Positions 40,900-49,148 of a stretch of DNA of 64,000 bases are shown here, piece after piece. Source of the stretch: Streptomyces hyaluromycini (GTDB lineage: Bacteria > Actinomycetota > Actinomycetes > Streptomycetales > Streptomycetaceae). The notes beneath the pieces were generated by a model, which searched no databases, was not told the DNA's origin, and saw only the letters and a program-made list of their open reading frames with translations. The DNA lies in the NCBI RefSeq assembly GCF_002217755.1, contig NZ_BCFL01000017.1, positions 586,442 to 650,441 of the forward strand. Reading direction: 5' to 3'. The translations under genes were made by a program, and so were the position numbers. Numbering within the stretch: position 1 is the first letter of the stretch; each line of letters opens with the position of its first letter.

Positions 40900-41838
40900 C
40901 TACGGTTCGTCCGTGGTCGGACGGGTCCGGCCCGGCTCCGGCAACTCGCCCAGCTGGAGCCGGGCGTGCAGGACGTCGCCGATGAACAGGTCGTAGACCA
41001 GCACCCCGATCACGCCGCCGATCAGCGGACCGACGATCGGGATCCAGAAGTAGTTGCTGAACCACTCCCCGTTCCCCGGGAACGCGAAGCTCTGCCACCC
41101 GGTGAACCAGGTGAGCAGCCGCGGCCCGAAGTCGCGGGCGGGGTTGATGGCGTAGCCGGCGTTCGCGCCGTAGGACATGCCGATCGCGGCGACGGCGAGG
41201 CCGATGACGAACGGCCCCAGGTTGGACCCCACGGCCGTGTTGCGCAGGTCGACGACCGCGACGACGAACATGACGAGGAAGGCCGTACCGACGATCTGGT
41301 CGATCAGCGGCCCCCAGTTCCCGCCGTGGTAGTACGGCGCCGGGAAGGTGGCGAAGATCGAGAAGGTCGCCTCGGTGTGCCCGCCCACCTTCGGCGGTTT
41401 CGACGCGGCGTCGAACGCGTTGATCGCGTCGTGGTAGACGAGATAGACCAGCGCCGCCCCGGCGAGGGCGCCGAGCACCTGCGACATCCAGAAGGGCAGC
41501 ACCTTCACCCACGGGAACTTGCGGCGCACGGCGAACGCCAGTGTCACCGCGGGGTTCAGATGGGCGCCGCTGACGCCGCCGGCCACGTAGATGCCGAAGG
41601 TCACGGCCAGGGCCCAGCCCCAGGTGATCAGGAGCCAGTCACCGGCGGCGAGGAAGATGGTCGTCGGCGTCGCCGCGCGCCCGGACCCGGGCAGCGCCGC
41701 GACGGCCATCGCCACGACACCGCAGCCGAACGAGATGAGAACGAAGGTCCCGAGAAACTCTGCCAGGCACTCACCGAGCAGGCCTCCACGGCTTCTGAGC
41801 CGGGAGGGCTTGAGGAGAGGAGGTATTTCCACGGCCAT
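40900..41838 (-). CDS. glpF: MIP-family channel, glycerol facilitator-like
   Basis: 312-residue membrane channel with both NPA loops: GAHLNPAVTLAFAV and AINPARDFGPR. The Asp after the second NPAR is typical of aquaglyceroporins over water channels. Six TM segments are visible. It would pass glycerol or similar polyols across the cytoplasmic membrane. It is longer than E. coli GlpF because of extended loops (FDAASKPPKVGGHTEATFS). No glycerol kinase or glycerol-3-phosphate dehydrogenase gene adjoins. A near-perfect inverted repeat at 41886-41919 upstream may be the operator. Confidence 0.9.
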   Translation of the reverse strand: MAVEIPPLLKPSRLRSRGGLLGECLAEFLGTFVLISFGCGVVAMAVAALPGSGRAATPTTIFLAAGDWLLITWGWALAVTFGIYVAGGVSGAHLNPAVTLAFAVRRKFPWVKVLPFWMSQVLGALAGAALVYLVYHDAINAFDAASKPPKVGGHTEATFSIFATFPAPYYHGGNWGPLIDQIVGTAFLVMFVVAVVDLRNTAVGSNLGPFVIGLAVAAIGMSYGANAGYAINPARDFGPRLLTWFTGWQSFAFPGNGEWFSNYFWIPIVGPLIGGVIGVLVYDLFIGDVLHARLQLGELPEPGRTRPTTDEP

Positions 41839-41885
41839 CGCTGGCCCCCTTCAGCCATCGCTGGCTCCCCGCGGGGAGCAATCAG

Positions 41886-41919
41886 GCGAACACCATTTTG
41901 TCCCACAAATGATGTTCGC
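41886..41919. promoter_or_regulatory. Inverted repeat upstream of glpF-like gene
   Basis: Arms GCGAACACCATTTTGT and ACAAATGATGTTCGC, near-perfect complements around a four-base centre, about 48 bases before the channel start. AT-rich against its surroundings. In streptomycetes glycerol genes are controlled by the IclR-family GylR; whether this is a GylR site is a guess. Confidence 0.5.
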
Positions 41920-41979
41920 GCAGATCGACCCTTTTGCGCAGGCAGGCCGGGCGGGCCCGGGCGGCCCGGCGACGACCGG

Positions 41980-42645
41980 TCAGCTCTCCAGGTCGTCGGC
42001 GTAGTGCCGGAACCCGTGCCGGTCGCGGTGCATCCCCCACAGCGTGTCGGCGAGCACGGCGGGGTCCTTGCGGGCGTGCCCGGCGACGATGGCCCCCGGG
42101 ATGACCAGTTGCGCCACGTGGATCCCCTCCGCCGCGAGCCGGTCGTGCAGCAGATGCCCGTACGCGCTCTCGGCGGCGAAGGCGATGGAGGTCCCGGCCC
42201 GCTCGGGGTGCGGGATGACGGCCGTACCGCCGTTGACGAAGAGGATCGTCCCGCGGCCCAGTTCCCGCATCCCCGGCAGCACCTGCTGCACGGCGGCGAC
42301 GGGCCCGTACACCGAGAACTCGACCGGGCCGAACAGGTCCGCGTGGGTGGTCTCCAGGACGGGCAGCATGAAGTCCCGCTGCGGTACCGGGCTGTACTGC
42401 AGGATCTCGACGGTCCCGAGCTCCTCGGCGGCCCGCGCCAGCGCCCCCGCGAGGGCGAGCGGATCCCTGACGTCGGCGGCGAACCCACGGGCCCGGACGC
42501 CCTCTCCGGCAAGCTGCTCGGCCAGCGCCCCGAGCCGCTCCCCGTCCCGCGCCAGCAGCGCCACCCCGTACCCCTCCCGCCCGAACCGCCGGGCGACGGC
42601 GGCCCCTAGCCCCGGCCCGGCCCCCACGATGGCGATACTGCTCAC
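41980..42645 (-). CDS. Atypical short-chain dehydrogenase/reductase
   Basis: 221 residues. The Rossmann fold is clear (SSIAIVGAGPGLGAAVARRF; ALLARDGERLGAL; ADVRDP), but at the catalytic position the sequence is SAYGHLLHDRL, so the Tyr is present while the Lys of YxxxK is Leu. GTG 42645 with GGGAGAA upstream is taken as start. Members of this kind may bind NAD(P)H without normal SDR catalysis. Divergent from the VOC gene. Confidence 0.83.
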   Translation of the reverse strand: MSSIAIVGAGPGLGAAVARRFGREGYGVALLARDGERLGALAEQLAGEGVRARGFAADVRDPLALAGALARAAEELGTVEILQYSPVPQRDFMLPVLETTHADLFGPVEFSVYGPVAAVQQVLPGMRELGRGTILFVNGGTAVIPHPERAGTSIAFAAESAYGHLLHDRLAAEGIHVAQLVIPGAIVAGHARKDPAVLADTLWGMHRDRHGFRHYADDLES

Positions 42646-42769
42646 GGCGTTCTCCCGAAGGCTGAGGTGGCGTTGCGACGTGCACCTAGGTCCGTACCGC
42701 GCCGCCCCCGACTTCACACGTACGCACCGGGTCCGAGCCGCCCGATCCCCGTCCTGGCAGGATGGCGGC

Positions 42770-43123
42770 ATGGAACGTGTGCTTGGAATCGGCGGGTACT
42801 TCCTGCGCTCCGCCGACCCGGCGGCCCTGAGCGCCTGGTACCGCGACTGCCTGGGCCTGGACGCCGACGACAACGGCCTGTGGCAGCCGGCGGCCGGGCC
42901 GACGGTGTTCGCGGCCTTCGAGTCCGGGACCGACTACTTCGGCTCCCCCGTCCAGCAGACCATGCTCAACTTCCGGGTCCGCGACCTGGACGCGATGCTC
43001 GCGCAACTGCGTGCCAAGGGCGCGGACGTCGCCGCCGAGACCCAGGACATGGACGGCATCGGCCGCTTCGGCTGGGTCACCGACCCCGAGGGCAACCGCA
43101 TCGAACTGTGGCAGCCGGCCTGA
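42770..43123 (+). CDS. VOC (glyoxalase/bleomycin-resistance) superfamily protein
   Basis: 117 residues, one VOC domain with two beta-alpha-beta modules: YFLRSADPAALSAWYRDCLG and MLNFRVRDLDAMLAQLRAKG, ending FGWVTDPEGNRIELWQPA with the conserved metal-side Glu. ATG 42770 follows AGGATGG. VOC proteins act as lyases, dioxygenases or drug-binding proteins; no specific role can be given. Divergent from the SDR gene. Confidence 0.88.
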   Translation: MERVLGIGGYFLRSADPAALSAWYRDCLGLDADDNGLWQPAAGPTVFAAFESGTDYFGSPVQQTMLNFRVRDLDAMLAQLRAKGADVAAETQDMDGIGRFGWVTDPEGNRIELWQPA

Positions 43124-43144
43124 CGGCGGGGCGCCGACAGTTCC

Positions 43145-44680
43145 TCAGCTGACGGCGTACGCGTTGTACACCGTGGTCGTCGAGGTGTCGCCGTGGGTGT
43201 CGGTGACCGTCGAGCGCAGACCGACACGGCCGCCGGAGCCGGGGTTGTGGACGGCGATGGTCCACTTGCCGCCGGACAGCTTCGCGGCGGTCGCGTTCCA
43301 GTGGGCGCCGTTGTCGGTGGTGTACCAGGCCCGGACGGACTTCACACCGTCCGACAGCTGACGGATCGTGCCGTCGTCCGTGCCGAGGCGCTGCATGCCC
43401 AGGTCGACGGTCGTGGTCGACGCGGCGGCGGCCTGGTTCCTGCTGTTCAGGGCCTCCGGCCAGAACCGGGTGAGGTAGTTCCGGATCTGCTGGTTCTTGC
43501 CCGCGTCCGCGTAGAAGTGCAGGGAGAGGCCGGCGGAGGTCGACAGCGAGCCGGACGGCAGGCCGCCGCGGTGGCCGGTCTCCGTCAGGGTGTACCAGCC
43601 CGACCCCGGGATCCGCGGATGCGCGTCGATCTCCTTCGAGGGGCTGTACGTGTTCGAGTAGAGCGTCCTGCCCGCGTGGGTCAGCTTCACGCTGCCGGAG
43701 GCGAGGACCCCGCCGCCCGTGAGCCTGGGGTCGGCGAACAGGTTGTCGTCGCCGAAGTACAGCTGGTGGTACCAGGTGTACGGCAGCCGCCCGCCGGGGC
43801 CCCAGACCGCGTGGCCGAGGGAGAGCGAGGCAGTCTTGCCGGCCGCGTACTTGTGGAACCCGCTGTAGATGAAGTCGTGGCCCTGCTGGCCCACGTCCCA
43901 GCGGCCGGCCGGGACGTGGACGCTGAAGGAGTCGGGCAGGTCACGCTGGAAGTCGAGGATGTCCATGGACGACGAGCAGTCGTAGCCGCTCGCCGGCTCG
44001 CCGTTGAACGAGAACCACGCCTGTCCGCTGTCGGGGCCGGAACGGGCGGACACCTTGAGGGTGGTCAGCCCGGACTTCGTGAGCTTCGCGGACACCCCGG
44101 ACGGCACGCCGCGGCCGTGCGTGGCGGACGCCAGCCAGAAGTCGCCGCCGCTCGTCGACCGCGGCTGGTACGTGGTGCCGTAGGCCAGCTCGTACGCCGT
44201 ACTGGTGTTCGGGATGGCGTACAGGTCGCCCGCCGATGCCGAGATGCTCATCGTGGCGGGGCTGTTGTCGGTGGTGCAGACGGCTGCGCTGACCGTGTGG
44301 TCGTATCCGCTGCCCGGGTCGGGGCTGAGCGAGACCTTGACCGCACGCCCCTTCCGGCCGTCGAACGTGGTCGTCGTGGCCCCGGAGACCCGCACGCTGT
44401 GGCCGCCCACGACGGCGTCCTCGCTGTTGCCGCCGACGAAGGACGTGGCGAGCTCGTAACTGCCGTTGGGCAGCGAGGTCTTCTTATTTCCTTCGATGTA
44501 ACGGAAGTCGTTCGTCTTCGTGTTGTACACCGCCACCTGCGCGTAGACCGGCTTGCCGCTCCGGTCCAGCGTCTTGACGGTGAGCGACCCCTTGGCCGCG
44601 GCCGACGCGGTCGAAGCGCCTGCCAGGAGAAGCGGCACGAGTACGCTGACGACACCCGCGGCCACTGTGATCCGCCGCAT
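43145..44680 (-). CDS. Secreted protein of unknown function
   Basis: 511 residues with a clear signal peptide (RRITVAAGVVSVLVPLLLAG, then ASTASA). The mature part starts with a carboxypeptidase-regulatory-like beta domain (GSLTVKTLDRSGKPVYAQVA) and contains many Gly/Ser/Thr beta strands with a C-terminal sandwich-like region (VRAWYTTDNGAHWNATAAKL). No catalytic signature recognised. ATG 44680 has GGGGGGT upstream, preferred to ATG 44692. The C-terminal region resembles domains found at the end of secreted Streptomyces peptidases. Confidence 0.72.
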   Translation of the reverse strand: MRRITVAAGVVSVLVPLLLAGASTASAAAKGSLTVKTLDRSGKPVYAQVAVYNTKTNDFRYIEGNKKTSLPNGSYELATSFVGGNSEDAVVGGHSVRVSGATTTTFDGRKGRAVKVSLSPDPGSGYDHTVSAAVCTTDNSPATMSISASAGDLYAIPNTSTAYELAYGTTYQPRSTSGGDFWLASATHGRGVPSGVSAKLTKSGLTTLKVSARSGPDSGQAWFSFNGEPASGYDCSSSMDILDFQRDLPDSFSVHVPAGRWDVGQQGHDFIYSGFHKYAAGKTASLSLGHAVWGPGGRLPYTWYHQLYFGDDNLFADPRLTGGGVLASGSVKLTHAGRTLYSNTYSPSKEIDAHPRIPGSGWYTLTETGHRGGLPSGSLSTSAGLSLHFYADAGKNQQIRNYLTRFWPEALNSRNQAAAASTTTVDLGMQRLGTDDGTIRQLSDGVKSVRAWYTTDNGAHWNATAAKLSGGKWTIAVHNPGSGGRVGLRSTVTDTHGDTSTTTVYNAYAVS

Positions 44681-44731
44681 CAGACCCCCCATAGGTACGC
44701 GACAAAAGCGAGCCACCTTAGCCCACCGGGG

Positions 44732-45400
44732 TCAGTCCTCCGGGGGCCGGCCCTCGATCAGGCGTTCTGCGATGTCGTCGGCCCAGGTCTGGGCCCAGTG
44801 GCGGAGGGCGGTGGTCGCCGCTTCGTCGAGGCCGAGTACCGAGAACTCCCGGTCGTCGATCCAGTCCGTGCCGGTCAGCCGGGACTGGAGGTCGGTGAGG
44901 TCGAAGGTGTCCCGGGCGTGGCGGCGGCCCAGGTCTTCCAGGTCGGGGAGGGTCCAGCGGTCCGCGGCGGCGTGCACGACCAGGAGGTCGCGGGGCAGGC
45001 CGCGGTCGGCCAGGGCCCAGACCCGCATGCCGACCACGTCTTCGAGGGCGAGGGTCAGGCCGAGCTCCGTCCGGACCGGCGGGTGCCAGAGGGCCTCCTT
45101 GAGGAGGTCGACCTCGCCGTCCTCCTCCGCGACCGCGTCGGTCACGACGAGCTGGGCGGAGACGGGATCCGTCTCGCGGGCGGCGACCCGCCAGCCGCGC
45201 TCCCGGAGGCCGGCCGCGACCGCTTCGGCGATCGTCCGCATGGGATCCGGGTGCTGCGTGGCCACGTCCACGGTCCGGCCGGGGCGGTCGAACAGGCCGT
45301 GGGCCTGGGCCGCGTAGTCACCGGTCAGCGCGAGGGGGTACGCGGCGCCGACCGACAGCAGGTCGGGCAGCAGGCGGCGGTGCAGGTGGGTGAGGTTCAC
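44732..45400 (-). CDS. AbiEii/AbiGii-like nucleotidyltransferase-family protein
   Basis: 222 residues. Core motifs YPLALTGDYAAQAHGLFDRP and TVDVATQHPDPM match the actinobacterial AbiEii-type nucleotidyltransferase group, with LVVTDAVAEEDGEVDLLKEA next and GLTLALEDVVGMRVWALADR later. True AbiE systems pair this toxin with an antitoxin gene; none is adjacent here. Start GTG 45400, divergent from the FGE-like gene by 77 bases. Could be a housekeeping nucleotidyltransferase. Confidence 0.75.
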   Translation of the reverse strand: MNLTHLHRRLLPDLLSVGAAYPLALTGDYAAQAHGLFDRPGRTVDVATQHPDPMRTIAEAVAAGLRERGWRVAARETDPVSAQLVVTDAVAEEDGEVDLLKEALWHPPVRTELGLTLALEDVVGMRVWALADRGLPRDLLVVHAAADRWTLPDLEDLGRRHARDTFDLTDLQSRLTGTDWIDDREFSVLGLDEAATTALRHWAQTWADDIAERLIEGRPPED

Positions 45401-45477
45401 GCGGCGGCGGCCGAGGAAGGAGCCATGCGGCGATTATCACCGGCCGGTGTCACAGGTGCCTGCGGCACACTCCGGTC

Positions 45478-46410
45478 ATGGAGTCCACCCAGCCGCCGCC
45501 GTCCGCCTGCTGCGCGCCCTCCGCCCCGGCGCACCTGCCGGTCCGGCCCCTCCCAGCCCCGCGCGGCACCGCCCCCGAGCGCACCGGCATGGTCGCGCTG
45601 CCCGGCGGTGAGTTCCTGATGGGCGCCGAGGACGCCGACGGGTTCGCGGCGGACGGGGAGGGGCCGGTGCGGACCGTGCGCGTGTCGCCGTTCCGGATCG
45701 ACGCCTGTGCCGTGAGCAACGACGAGTACGCCGCGTTCGTCGCCGACACCGGCCACGTCACCGACGCCGAACGGCTGGGCTGGTCGTACGTCTTCGCCGG
45801 GTTCCTGCCCGCCGCGCTGCGCCGGGATGCGCCCCGGCCGCCGGAGACGCCCTGGTGGTGTGCGGTCGCGGGGGCCGCCTGGAACGCGCCGGCCGGACCG
45901 GGCAGCGGGCTCGACGGGCTCGGCCGCCATCCCGTCGTCCACGTCTCCTGGTACGACGCCGCCGCCTACGCCTCCTGGGCAGGCAAGCGGCTGCCCACCG
46001 AGGCGGAGTGGGAGTACGCGGCCCGGGGCGGTCTGGAGCAGGCGCGTTTCCCGTGGGGGGACGAGCTGGACCCGGACGGGGAGTACCGGTGCAACATCTG
46101 GCGCGGCACCTTCCCCACCCGCAACACCGCCGCCGACGGCTACCGGGGCACCGCCCCCGTCGACGCCTTCGCGCCCAACGGGTACGGCCTGTACAACACC
46201 TCCGGCAACGTGTGGGAGTGGTGCGCCGACTGGTGGACCACCGAGCACGGCCGCTCCGCGGAGACCGGCGGCGCCCGCGTCATCCGCGGCGGCTCCCACC
46301 TCTGTCACGCCTCCTACTGCAACCGCTACCGGGTCGCCGCCCGCACCGCCAACACCCCCGACAGCTCCACCGGCCACACCGGCTTCCGCTGCGCCCGCGA
46401 CGCGGGGTGA
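45478..46410 (+). CDS. Formylglycine-generating enzyme
   Basis: 310-residue SUMF1-type enzyme that oxidises a Cys in sulfatase CxPxR motifs to formylglycine. Hallmarks: GMVALPGGEFLMG-like start (MVALPGGEFLMGAEDADGF), KRLPTEAEWEYAARGGLE, LYNTSGNVWEWCADWW and the active-site pair in SHLCHASYCNRYR, both Cys spaced as in genuine FGE. The family uses O2 and a copper cofactor. No sulfatase gene is nearby, so the target is encoded elsewhere. Confidence 0.93.
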   Translation: MESTQPPPSACCAPSAPAHLPVRPLPAPRGTAPERTGMVALPGGEFLMGAEDADGFAADGEGPVRTVRVSPFRIDACAVSNDEYAAFVADTGHVTDAERLGWSYVFAGFLPAALRRDAPRPPETPWWCAVAGAAWNAPAGPGSGLDGLGRHPVVHVSWYDAAAYASWAGKRLPTEAEWEYAARGGLEQARFPWGDELDPDGEYRCNIWRGTFPTRNTAADGYRGTAPVDAFAPNGYGLYNTSGNVWEWCADWWTTEHGRSAETGGARVIRGGSHLCHASYCNRYRVAARTANTPDSSTGHTGFRCARDAG

Positions 46411-46454
46411 ACCAAGCAGGGTGAACCAAGCGGGCCGGCCCAAGGGGCCCGTGG

Positions 46455-47186
46455 TCACTCGCCGACCGGGCCGATGTACGAACCCGGGTGGGTGGCGCCG
46501 TCCTGGAGCACCACGGCACCGCCGTGCCAGGGCAGGTCGAAGGACGTGCGCTGGTTCGGCGCGGTGATGACGGCCGTGGTCGGCGTGAACGTGCTGGAGT
46601 CGCCCTGCGCCGGCACCAGGAAGGTGATCGCGAAGTTGGTGGAGGCGCCGTTCGCCAGGGTGACCCGCCGCGGGGTGGCGTTCGTGCGCGGGAGCGACCA
46701 CTTCTGACCGCTGTTGACCAGGTCGACGCCCGGGAAGCCGTACATCGTGCAGGAGTGGCCGCTCTTGTTGGTGAACGCCACGACCGCGTGCTTCTGCTGG
46801 CCGGTGCCGCTGCCGGAGTCGGCCCAGGAGTAGCCGAGCTGGGAGGCCTGGCAGACGGGCACCGAGCCGGTGGCGGAGGAACCGCCGGACGAGGAACCCC
46901 CGGAGGAGCTGCCACCGGAGGTGGACGAGCCCGAGGTGCTCCCGCTGCTCCCGGTGCCGGAGGAGCCGCTGCCGGAGCCACCGGTCGAGCCACCGGTCGA
47001 GCCGCCCGTGGAGCCGTCGGCCGTCGTGGAGTCGCCGGCGGCCGGGGCCGCCGTACCGCCGGCGGCGCTGACGGAGCCGCTCGCGGTGCCGTTGCACGCG
47101 GTCAGCAGGGCCAGCAGCGCGGCGGCGCCGGTCACGGCGACAGCGGTCTTGCGGATGTTCGTGCGACGGTTGCGAAGCTTCGACAT
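46455..47186 (-). CDS. DUF4232 lipoprotein
   Basis: 243 residues. Signal peptide ending in the lipobox LLTAC, then a 75-residue Gly/Ser-rich spacer, then a DUF4232 domain (QLGYSWADSGSGTGQQKHAV, FTNKSGHSCTMYGFPGVDLV, DLPWHGGAVVLQDGATHPGS). DUF4232 domains are common on actinobacterial lipoproteins; function unknown. ATG 47186 begins the basic n-region SKLRNRRTNIRK. Convergent with the FGE gene. Confidence 0.85.
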   Translation of the reverse strand: MSKLRNRRTNIRKTAVAVTGAAALLALLTACNGTASGSVSAAGGTAAPAAGDSTTADGSTGGSTGGSTGGSGSGSSGTGSSGSTSGSSTSGGSSSGGSSSGGSSATGSVPVCQASQLGYSWADSGSGTGQQKHAVVAFTNKSGHSCTMYGFPGVDLVNSGQKWSLPRTNATPRRVTLANGASTNFAITFLVPAQGDSSTFTPTTAVITAPNQRTSFDLPWHGGAVVLQDGATHPGSYIGPVGE

Positions 47187-47324
47187 GGGGTCCCCCAGCG
47201 GCGGTGTCCTTCCCGGCTCTCTGCCGGACACCCCTTTCGATGCGGGCCCGGGGAGAGAAGTTCGGAGATCACCGTCACGGGCCCGTCGTGGTCGTGTCAC
47301 GCCCGCTGTTACAAACGCGCCCGC

Positions 47325-48107
47325 TCACGCCATCCAGAAGAACACCGCCGTCATCCGCTTCTCCTCCAGCGTCTTCCCGGCGTAACCGGTCGCGCTGTGC
47401 ACGAGGTTGGCGCTGTAGAGGAGCAGCCGGTTGTACTTGTGCGGGACGCGGACGTCCTCCTCGAAGTGGTCGCCCGGGACGAACCGGGTCCCGAGCGCCT
47501 CGACGAGGTTGTTGTGCGGGGCCTGCACGATGTTGCCGCCGAGCCGGCCGCCCGGCAGCGACTGGCGGTAGAACGCGGTGCCGCAGTCCTTGGCCACCCC
47601 GGGGTTGAGGTACAGCACCGCCGCGTACCGGCACAGCGACCGTGAGTCGGTGTGCGGGCGCGGCTCGCTCTCGCCCTCGCCGACCACCTGGACGCAGTTG
47701 TGGTTGAGGGTGCCGCCGCCGGGCGCCTGCTGCACCCACAGCTTCCCGGCGCCGGTCGCCTTCCGCACCAGCTCTTCCACGACGGCGAGTTCGGCGGGCT
47801 CCAGGCCGGGCATGGTGCGCAGGCCGGGCCAGGTCTCCGAGGTGTACGGGTATCCCTGGACCCAGTCGTCCTTGGCCAGGCACCGCTCCCGTACGGCGTC
47901 CACGTCCGGGAGGACGTCGTCGAAGACCCAGTAGTCGCGGCCCTTGGTGGGCTTGCGGTAGGGCAGTACGGGCAGCGCAGGGCGCACGGCGGGACCCCGC
48001 GGGGCCGCTCCGTTGGGCAGCCGGGGGACTCGGGGGGATGAGTGTGGGGGCATGCGGCGAAGCCTGCCCCCGACTTTGTCATGACCACTCTCACCAGAGA
48101 AAACCAT
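47325..48107 (-). CDS. DUF6445-family, 2-oxoglutarate/Fe(II)-oxygenase-like protein
   Basis: About 260 residues. Core: YWVFDDVLPDVDAVRERCLA, SEPRPHTDSRSLCRYAAVLY with an HxD pair, GTAFYRQSLPGG, and LLYSANLVHSATGY with a distal His and an Arg in EEKRMTAVFFW, together fitting a facial-triad dioxygenase fold. It resembles DUF6445. Start ATG 48107 is preceded by CAGGAGAAGGTG; an internal ATG at 48053 is possible, since the first 40 residues are low complexity. Substrate unknown. Confidence 0.75.
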   Translation of the reverse strand: MVFSGESGHDKVGGRLRRMPPHSSPRVPRLPNGAAPRGPAVRPALPVLPYRKPTKGRDYWVFDDVLPDVDAVRERCLAKDDWVQGYPYTSETWPGLRTMPGLEPAELAVVEELVRKATGAGKLWVQQAPGGGTLNHNCVQVVGEGESEPRPHTDSRSLCRYAAVLYLNPGVAKDCGTAFYRQSLPGGRLGGNIVQAPHNNLVEALGTRFVPGDHFEEDVRVPHKYNRLLLYSANLVHSATGYAGKTLEEKRMTAVFFWMA

Positions 48108-48266
48108 CACCTTCTCCTGGCCAAGACATGGGAAGTCGGTGCCCCGGGCAGGGCCAGGCCTCACAAGTTCTTTACCAAATCAAAAGGTTCGCGGCGCTTC
48201 CCGGTCCGTATTCCTCTGCGAACCGACCCCGCTCCTCGCGGGACCCCGACCAAACAGGAGACACCG

Positions 48267-49142
48267 GTGCGCTTTTCGCGGAACGCGACGGGAACGCTGT
48301 TTGTTGGCGGAGCCCTGAGCTTCACTCTCGCGGCACTCGCCTACCCGAGCATGCTGGGTCTGAACACCGTGTCGAGTTCACCGGACCGTGTCATCGCCAA
48401 CACCCAGTGGGGGCCGCTGACCGAGGGCGACCGGGACTTCGTGGTGAAGGTGCGCGCCGCCGGACTCTGGGAGTACCCGGTGGGGCAGCTCGGCGAGAAG
48501 AAGGGCCAGTCCCAGGCCGTGATCACGGCCAGCCAGCACCTGGTCGACGGGCACTCGGCGCTGGACACCACCGACCGCAAGGTCGCCCAGATGCTCAACA
48601 TCACCATCCCGAACCTGCCGAGCCCGCAGCAGCAGGGCTTCGTCAACACGCTGACCGCGGACACCGGCAAGCAGTTCGACACCGACTTCGCCAACATCCT
48701 GCGCGTCACGCACGGCTCGATCTTCAACACGGTGGCGAAGATCCGCTCCACCACCCAGAACACCCTGGTGCGCGCCCTCGCCGACCAGGCCAACGACACG
48801 GTCCTCGACCACATCACGGTGATGGAGAAGACCGGTCTCGTCGACTTCGGCACCGTGCTCTTCCAGGAGACGACCCCGCCGAAGCTGCCCGCCGTCGACC
48901 TGACCCCGCCGCCGCCGGTCGCGGGCCAGCCCCAGGTGGTGCTCACCCCGCCGCCGAACGCCACCTCGACCCCGGTGAACATCGACGGCCTCACCGGGGC
49001 GAGCAGCGGGACGGGTACCGGCACGGGCACCGGAGCCGGGACGGGAACCGGCACCGGAACCGGAACCGGGACGAACACCGGCACGGGTACCCAGACCACC
49101 GCGGTGAACGTGACCCCGGGTGCCACCCCCACCGCCGGCTGA
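48267..49142 (+). CDS. DUF4142 exported protein
   Basis: 291 residues. Hydrophobic N-terminus (GTLFVGGALSFTLAALAYP) then a DUF4142 four-helix domain (WGPLTEGDRDFVVKVRAAGL, TASQHLVDGHSALDTTDRKV). The C-terminal 90 residues are Pro-rich then a Gly-Thr repeat from short tandem DNA repeats (49010-49095). GTG 48267 follows AGGAG. DUF4142 is a ferritin-like-fold exported family, function unknown. Divergent from the DUF6445 gene. Confidence 0.85.
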   Translation: MRFSRNATGTLFVGGALSFTLAALAYPSMLGLNTVSSSPDRVIANTQWGPLTEGDRDFVVKVRAAGLWEYPVGQLGEKKGQSQAVITASQHLVDGHSALDTTDRKVAQMLNITIPNLPSPQQQGFVNTLTADTGKQFDTDFANILRVTHGSIFNTVAKIRSTTQNTLVRALADQANDTVLDHITVMEKTGLVDFGTVLFQETTPPKLPAVDLTPPPPVAGQPQVVLTPPPNATSTPVNIDGLTGASSGTGTGTGTGAGTGTGTGTGTGTNTGTGTQTTAVNVTPGATPTAG

Positions 49143-49148
49143 GTCCCG

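Noticed and set aside
44732-45400. AbiE phage-defence system
   Set aside because: Only the nucleotidyltransferase-like gene is present; no AbiEi antitoxin-type HTH gene adjoins.
49010-49095. Gly-Thr coding repeat considered as a CRISPR-like array
   Set aside because: Units are 6-12 bp with no spacers and are in frame in the DUF4142 protein.
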